Source of the DNA: Methanocorpusculum sp.
GTDB lineage: Archaea; Halobacteriota; Methanomicrobia; Methanomicrobiales; Methanocorpusculaceae
Length of the DNA: 8,843 nt
Reading direction: 5' to 3'
NCBI GenBank assembly: GCA_029986195.1
Contig: DALTYF010000024.1
Location: 1 to 8,843 of the forward strand
The position numbers were made by a program, and so were the translations under genes. Shown here piece after piece: positions 6,330-8,843 of the stretch (positions within the stretch are counted from its first letter, which is position 1; every line of letters starts with the position of its first letter). A model generated the notes under the pieces. That model was not told the origin of the DNA. It did no database searches and was given only the letters and a program-made list of their open reading frames with translations.

Positions 6330-6431
6330 TCAAAATATCCTGTAATCTCCCGTTATTTTTCTCCAATCGCCGGATAGGAGGTAAATCGAGTTTATTGTAA
6401 AAAATAGTCTATATTTTGCCGCAGATATATT

Positions 6432-6453
6432 TAGTTCGTAAATATACGAACTA
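6432..6453. promoter_or_regulatory. Perfect inverted repeat, candidate operator
   Basis: TAGTTCGTA and TACGAACTA form perfect 9-bp arms around the spacer AATA. The repeat ends 10 bases upstream of the TATA box of the second HTH gene, the place expected for a regulator or activator binding site. The symmetry suits a dimer of a small winged-HTH protein, so autoregulation or control by the neighbouring copy is an attractive inference. The rest of the 213-base gap (6281-6493) is AT-rich and holds only the terminator, this repeat and the TATA box. Confidence 0.6.
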
Positions 6454-6463
6454 TATTGGAAAT

Positions 6464-6471
6464 CTATAAAT
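6464..6471 (+). promoter_or_regulatory. TATA box of the second HTH gene
   Basis: CTATAAAT begins exactly 30 nt before the ATG at 6494, the same distance as in the first HTH gene. No ribosome binding site is seen, so a leaderless transcript is likely. Confidence 0.65.
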
Positions 6472-6493
6472 ACTTTCAAAACAATTGTTTTAT

Positions 6494-6733
6494 ATGCAAA
6501 GAACAGAAATGCCCCAATCGTGTATCACGATTCTCCGTCTTCTGGAGAGCACCGGTTCGCAGACACACAAGGATATCGTTGCGGGCACCGGACTTGCTCC
6601 GCGTACCGTTCGATATGCACTCATGCGTCTGAAGGAGAATGGTCTCGTGATCGAGAAGTTCAACTTCCGCGATGCCCGGCAGGCAATCTACCAGCCAAAG
6701 CTTGCTGTTTCTACGAATCAGGCGTCTGCATAA
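6494..6733 (+). CDS. Small winged-HTH transcriptional regulator, copy 2
   Basis: This is the paralogue of the protein at 6041, also 79 residues. Its HTH is QTHKDIVAGTGLAPRTVRYALMRL (about 23-46), followed by KENGLVIEKFNFRDARQAIY. By hand alignment without gaps, 40 of 79 residues match copy 1. Both tails are short and alanine-rich (STNQASA here, PTQAAA in copy 1). The recognition helix is nearly the same (APRTVRYAL against SPRTIRYAL), so the two may bind similar DNA sites. The frame extends to a TTG at 6485, but the ATG at 6494 fits the paralogue and the promoter spacing. The gene converges on the phospholipase D-like gene, with 47 bases between the two stop codons. Confidence 0.85.
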   Translation: MQRTEMPQSCITILRLLESTGSQTHKDIVAGTGLAPRTVRYALMRLKENGLVIEKFNFRDARQAIYQPKLAVSTNQASA

Positions 6734-6771
6734 CCAATTCCTGAAAAGAACCGTGAATATCCAATTAATTC

Positions 6772-6784
6772 AATTTTATTTTAT
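6772..6784 (+). terminator. T-rich tract after the second HTH gene
   Basis: AATTTTATTTTAT begins about 39 bases after the stop codon and runs into the last codons of the convergent gene. It is a plausible, weak archaeal termination signal; the region is AT-rich in general, so specificity is limited. Confidence 0.35.
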
Positions 6785-8445
6785 CTCCGCCGCTTCAGTT
6801 GCCAAATGACAAGGAGTATCAGGAGAATTACGGCAACCAGAACGTGGCGCAAATCAATCTGTTTCGTGGTTCCGATTTCCCATTTACCGGAATATCCATC
6901 CCAGTCATATTGGTATATTTCTGAAAAATATTCTGCAGATTTTTCACTTTTAATGATAATTCCCGCTTCCCGATTATTATTTGGGGAATTATAATTCCAA
7001 TTTATTGAACTTACCAGTACGTATTTCATATCCACTATCACTCCTTTGTTATGCAGCTTGGTTATATATTCGTCCGGGAGTTTCAGCCGTGCTGAGGCCG
7101 ATATATTGTCTTTTTTGGACATCCTGTTGATATTTGCGACTATTTCGTCGTTGTCCGTATCACCGTCGGTGTTGTAGTACATCCCGTCCAGCATGACGCG
7201 GACAGGGATGCCGCGACCCCCTGCTTCAAGCACAAAATCCAGCCATATATTGTGCGCGCCTCCGGGGTAGGGGGAGATGTAGGCCTGCTGGAGGTCAATT
7301 TTTTCCCCAGCGTTTTGTATCAGATGAGGAATGAGGACACTGGTGTCCGGCGAGATGACCGGGGTGACTTCGGCATTGTAGATGGTGTGTGCAGGGAACC
7401 GGACGGTGATGTCTTCATCTTTCCAGGTGTCCGGGAGAGGTTCTGTTCCCGGGATATAGGGATGAATGTCATATCCTGCAAGGTCTGCGGCAAAGACGTC
7501 GCGGAAGTATCCGGCAACACCGGAACTGTGTACTGCGGCACCACAGCCCCGGTTACCGCGTGTTCCCGGAAGCGGGATGCCGGTCGGTTTGAAGTTTTCC
7601 GAGAGGATGAGGGTGGTGTCTTCGTCGGCTACCAGATACTTTGTATGCAGGTACCGGTAACGTGCGGGCAGTTCGTCTGTGCTTTCTATGGTATAGACTG
7701 CGACTCCGGCATCCGTGAGGTAGTTCAGTACGCCTTTTTCTTCGGAGCTCATGCCGCCCACCGGCCCCCCTTCAACAAGGAGAGTTACTGCGACACCGCG
7801 TGCCGCGACGTCGGCAATCGATTCTGCGAGTTCCGGGTGGGTGAACTCGTACATGGAGATGCAGAGACTAAAACGCGTACTGTCGATGACGGAGTCAACT
7901 ACTTCAAATGAGGAGTCGGGTGAGACGAAGAGCGTAACGGATTCTGCGGTGAATGTTTCGGGGGAGAAGCGGCTCTGCCCGATTTTGTAAATCCGTTCGT
8001 CCCAGATACCGTCAGTACAGATGTGGATCCGTCCGTTTCCGGGAGCGAAGCCTTCCGGCCAGGAGAAGGACTGTACCGGGGAGTCATGATACAGAAGGGT
8101 GATGTCGTCTTTGGTGTTTGCCATCTGAAACCGGCCGGTGAAGAGTGCATCGGGTACGGAAGGGTGTGTGCTGTATATTTCATAGTCCGGATAGGTGCCG
8201 TGAATGGTGTGATAGGCGGTTCCTTCGCGGGCGATGACGATGCTGCCCGGAGAGGCGAATCTAGGCGGGAACCGGACTGATCCTTCGCCGTCGGTTATTA
8301 CCCAGCCGTCCAGACTGCCGGTTCCCGACAGAACGAAGTACTCATCCCCGTCTCCTTTTGCGTATCCGTCGGGACAGATCTCGGTTATGAGGAACCCTGC
8401 GGATACGGGGGCGGCGGTTATGCAGAGGGCGATACACACAAGCAT
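6781..8445 (-). CDS. Secreted, membrane-anchored lamin-tail/phospholipase D-like protein
   Basis: The 554-residue protein begins with a signal peptide (LVCIALCITAAPVSAG, cleavage expected after about residue 16). Residues about 17-130 resemble a lamin-tail domain: LITEICPDG, GDGDEYFVLSG, GWVITDGEG and TYPDYEIYS. Two phospholipase D-type domains follow, each with an HxKx4D motif: H267-K269-D274 (YLHTKYLVAD, then SENFKP) and H465-K467-D472 (LHNKGVIVD, then SSINWNYNSPNNNREAG). Two HKD motifs in one chain normally make one active site. A membrane helix at about 534-549 and the basic tail KRRR anchor the C-terminus, so the enzyme faces outward from the cell surface. Substrate may be a phosphodiester in lipid or DNA; lamin-tail domains occur with secreted nucleases and phosphoesterases, but the substrate cannot be told here. 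The signal peptide lacks a basic n-region, so the start is slightly uncertain; no upstream in-frame ATG exists. Codons from about residue 440 on are much more AT-rich. Confidence 0.82.
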   Translation of the reverse strand: MLVCIALCITAAPVSAGFLITEICPDGYAKGDGDEYFVLSGTGSLDGWVITDGEGSVRFPPRFASPGSIVIAREGTAYHTIHGTYPDYEIYSTHPSVPDALFTGRFQMANTKDDITLLYHDSPVQSFSWPEGFAPGNGRIHICTDGIWDERIYKIGQSRFSPETFTAESVTLFVSPDSSFEVVDSVIDSTRFSLCISMYEFTHPELAESIADVAARGVAVTLLVEGGPVGGMSSEEKGVLNYLTDAGVAVYTIESTDELPARYRYLHTKYLVADEDTTLILSENFKPTGIPLPGTRGNRGCGAAVHSSGVAGYFRDVFAADLAGYDIHPYIPGTEPLPDTWKDEDITVRFPAHTIYNAEVTPVISPDTSVLIPHLIQNAGEKIDLQQAYISPYPGGAHNIWLDFVLEAGGRGIPVRVMLDGMYYNTDGDTDNDEIVANINRMSKKDNISASARLKLPDEYITKLHNKGVIVDMKYVLVSSINWNYNSPNNNREAGIIIKSEKSAEYFSEIYQYDWDGYSGKWEIGTTKQIDLRHVLVAVILLILLVIWQLKRRR

Positions 8446-8501
8446 CCAGACTCTCGTACTGGTTTTTGTGTTATGAGACAGATTAATAGTATTGCAGATT
8501 T

Positions 8502-8843
8502 ATGAGCAGAGGAGTTGTTGTGAAGGTAGGGGGCAGTCTGATGGATGCTGCGGGTTCGGTGATGCAGGTTCTTGCCGCATCTCCGGTGCCGGTACTGATT
8601 GTGCCGGGCGGGGGAGTCTTTGCCAATGATGTCCGGGGTCTTGGTGTTGACGGAACTGCGGCGCACTGGATGGCGGTGGCTGCGATGGATCAGTACGGGT
8701 GGTTTTTGTCAACGTTCGGGGTTTTGGCGGAGGATGTGTGTTCGATGCCGGAAGCGGGTGCGCAGATTTTTCTTCCGTACCGGGTTCTGCGGGAGGCGGA
8801 TCCTCTGCCGCATTCATGGGGTGTGACATCGGATGCGATCTCG
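8502..8843 (+). CDS. mfnE: Amino-acid-kinase family protein, probably MfnE, 5' part
   Basis: The frame is open from the ATG at 8502 to the end of the window (114 codons), so the gene is cut at its 3' side. The N-terminus VVKVGGSLMDAAG and the glycine-rich VPGGGVFANDVR are the phosphate-binding signatures of the amino acid kinase fold. The stretches AAHWMAVAAMDQYGWFL and PLPHSWGVTSDAIS match the archaeal subgroup that includes MfnE, which phosphorylates 5-(aminomethyl)-3-furanmethanol phosphate in methanofuran synthesis, a cofactor for the first step of methanogenesis from CO2. This assignment is from remembered motif similarity; another member of the kinase fold is possible. It is divergent from the phospholipase D-like gene with 56 bases between the start codons, a space that contains AT-rich sequence (GATTAATAG at 8481) but no convincing TATA box or ribosome binding site. 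Confidence 0.7.
   Translation, partial: MSRGVVVKVGGSLMDAAGSVMQVLAASPVPVLIVPGGGVFANDVRGLGVDGTAAHWMAVAAMDQYGWFLSTFGVLAEDVCSMPEAGAQIFLPYRVLREADPLPHSWGVTSDAIS

Noticed and set aside
7252..7911. 219-residue + strand frame opposite the phospholipase D-like gene
   Set aside because: It lies wholly antisense to well-supported domains and shows no recognisable motif.
8500..8829. Minus-strand frame rich in proline and histidine
   Set aside because: It is antisense to the kinase gene, whose glycine-rich motifs are convincing.

Overview
The window looks like a chromosomal segment of a methanogenic archaeon, most likely order Methanomicrobiales. The main reasons are a 5' fragment that resembles the methanofuran-pathway kinase MfnE at the right edge, an archaeal-type (CDKAL1/MtaB-like) tRNA methylthiotransferase, TATA-box promoters placed about 30 nt before ATG codons with no leader, and T-run terminators. 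The order is inferred from overall protein similarity as remembered; no database search was made. No rRNA, tRNA, CRISPR array or insertion sequence was seen.

Layout. (1) 2-264, +: the end of a DUF308/HdeD-like membrane protein, broken by a frameshift, then a T-run hairpin. (2) 354-932, +: a MerR-like DNA-binding domain joined to a coiled coil. (3) 940-3634, -: a polyphosphate module made of polyphosphate kinase 1, interrupted by two frameshifts, followed by a stand-alone HD-domain protein resembling the C-terminal domain of Ppx/GppA exopolyphosphatases. (4) 3718-4974, +: a radical-SAM tRNA t6A37 methylthiotransferase, divergent from ppk1. (5) 4944-5947, -: an unrecognised 134-residue protein and a membrane-anchored OB-fold protein, with a doubtful small + strand ORF between them. 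(6) 6041-6733, +: two paralogous 79-residue winged-HTH proteins, each with a TATA box starting exactly 30 nt before its ATG; the second also has a perfect 9-bp inverted repeat just upstream of its TATA box. (7) 6781-8445, -: a secreted, C-terminally anchored protein with a lamin-tail-like domain and two phospholipase D HKD motifs. (8) 8502 to the edge, +: the first 114 codons of an amino-acid-kinase family protein, probably MfnE.

How the genes fit together. Ppk1 and the HD protein form a plausible polyphosphate synthesis/turnover pair. The methylthiotransferase and MfnE are housekeeping genes. The twin HTH proteins look like a small self-regulating pair; their targets are unknown. The least ordinary features are three reading-frame breaks within about 2.2 kb (near 148, 1619 and 2156), the HTH pair with its operator-like palindrome, and the LTD-PLD surface protein whose 3' quarter is much more AT-rich than the rest. 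No clearly new multi-gene defence or mobile system was found.
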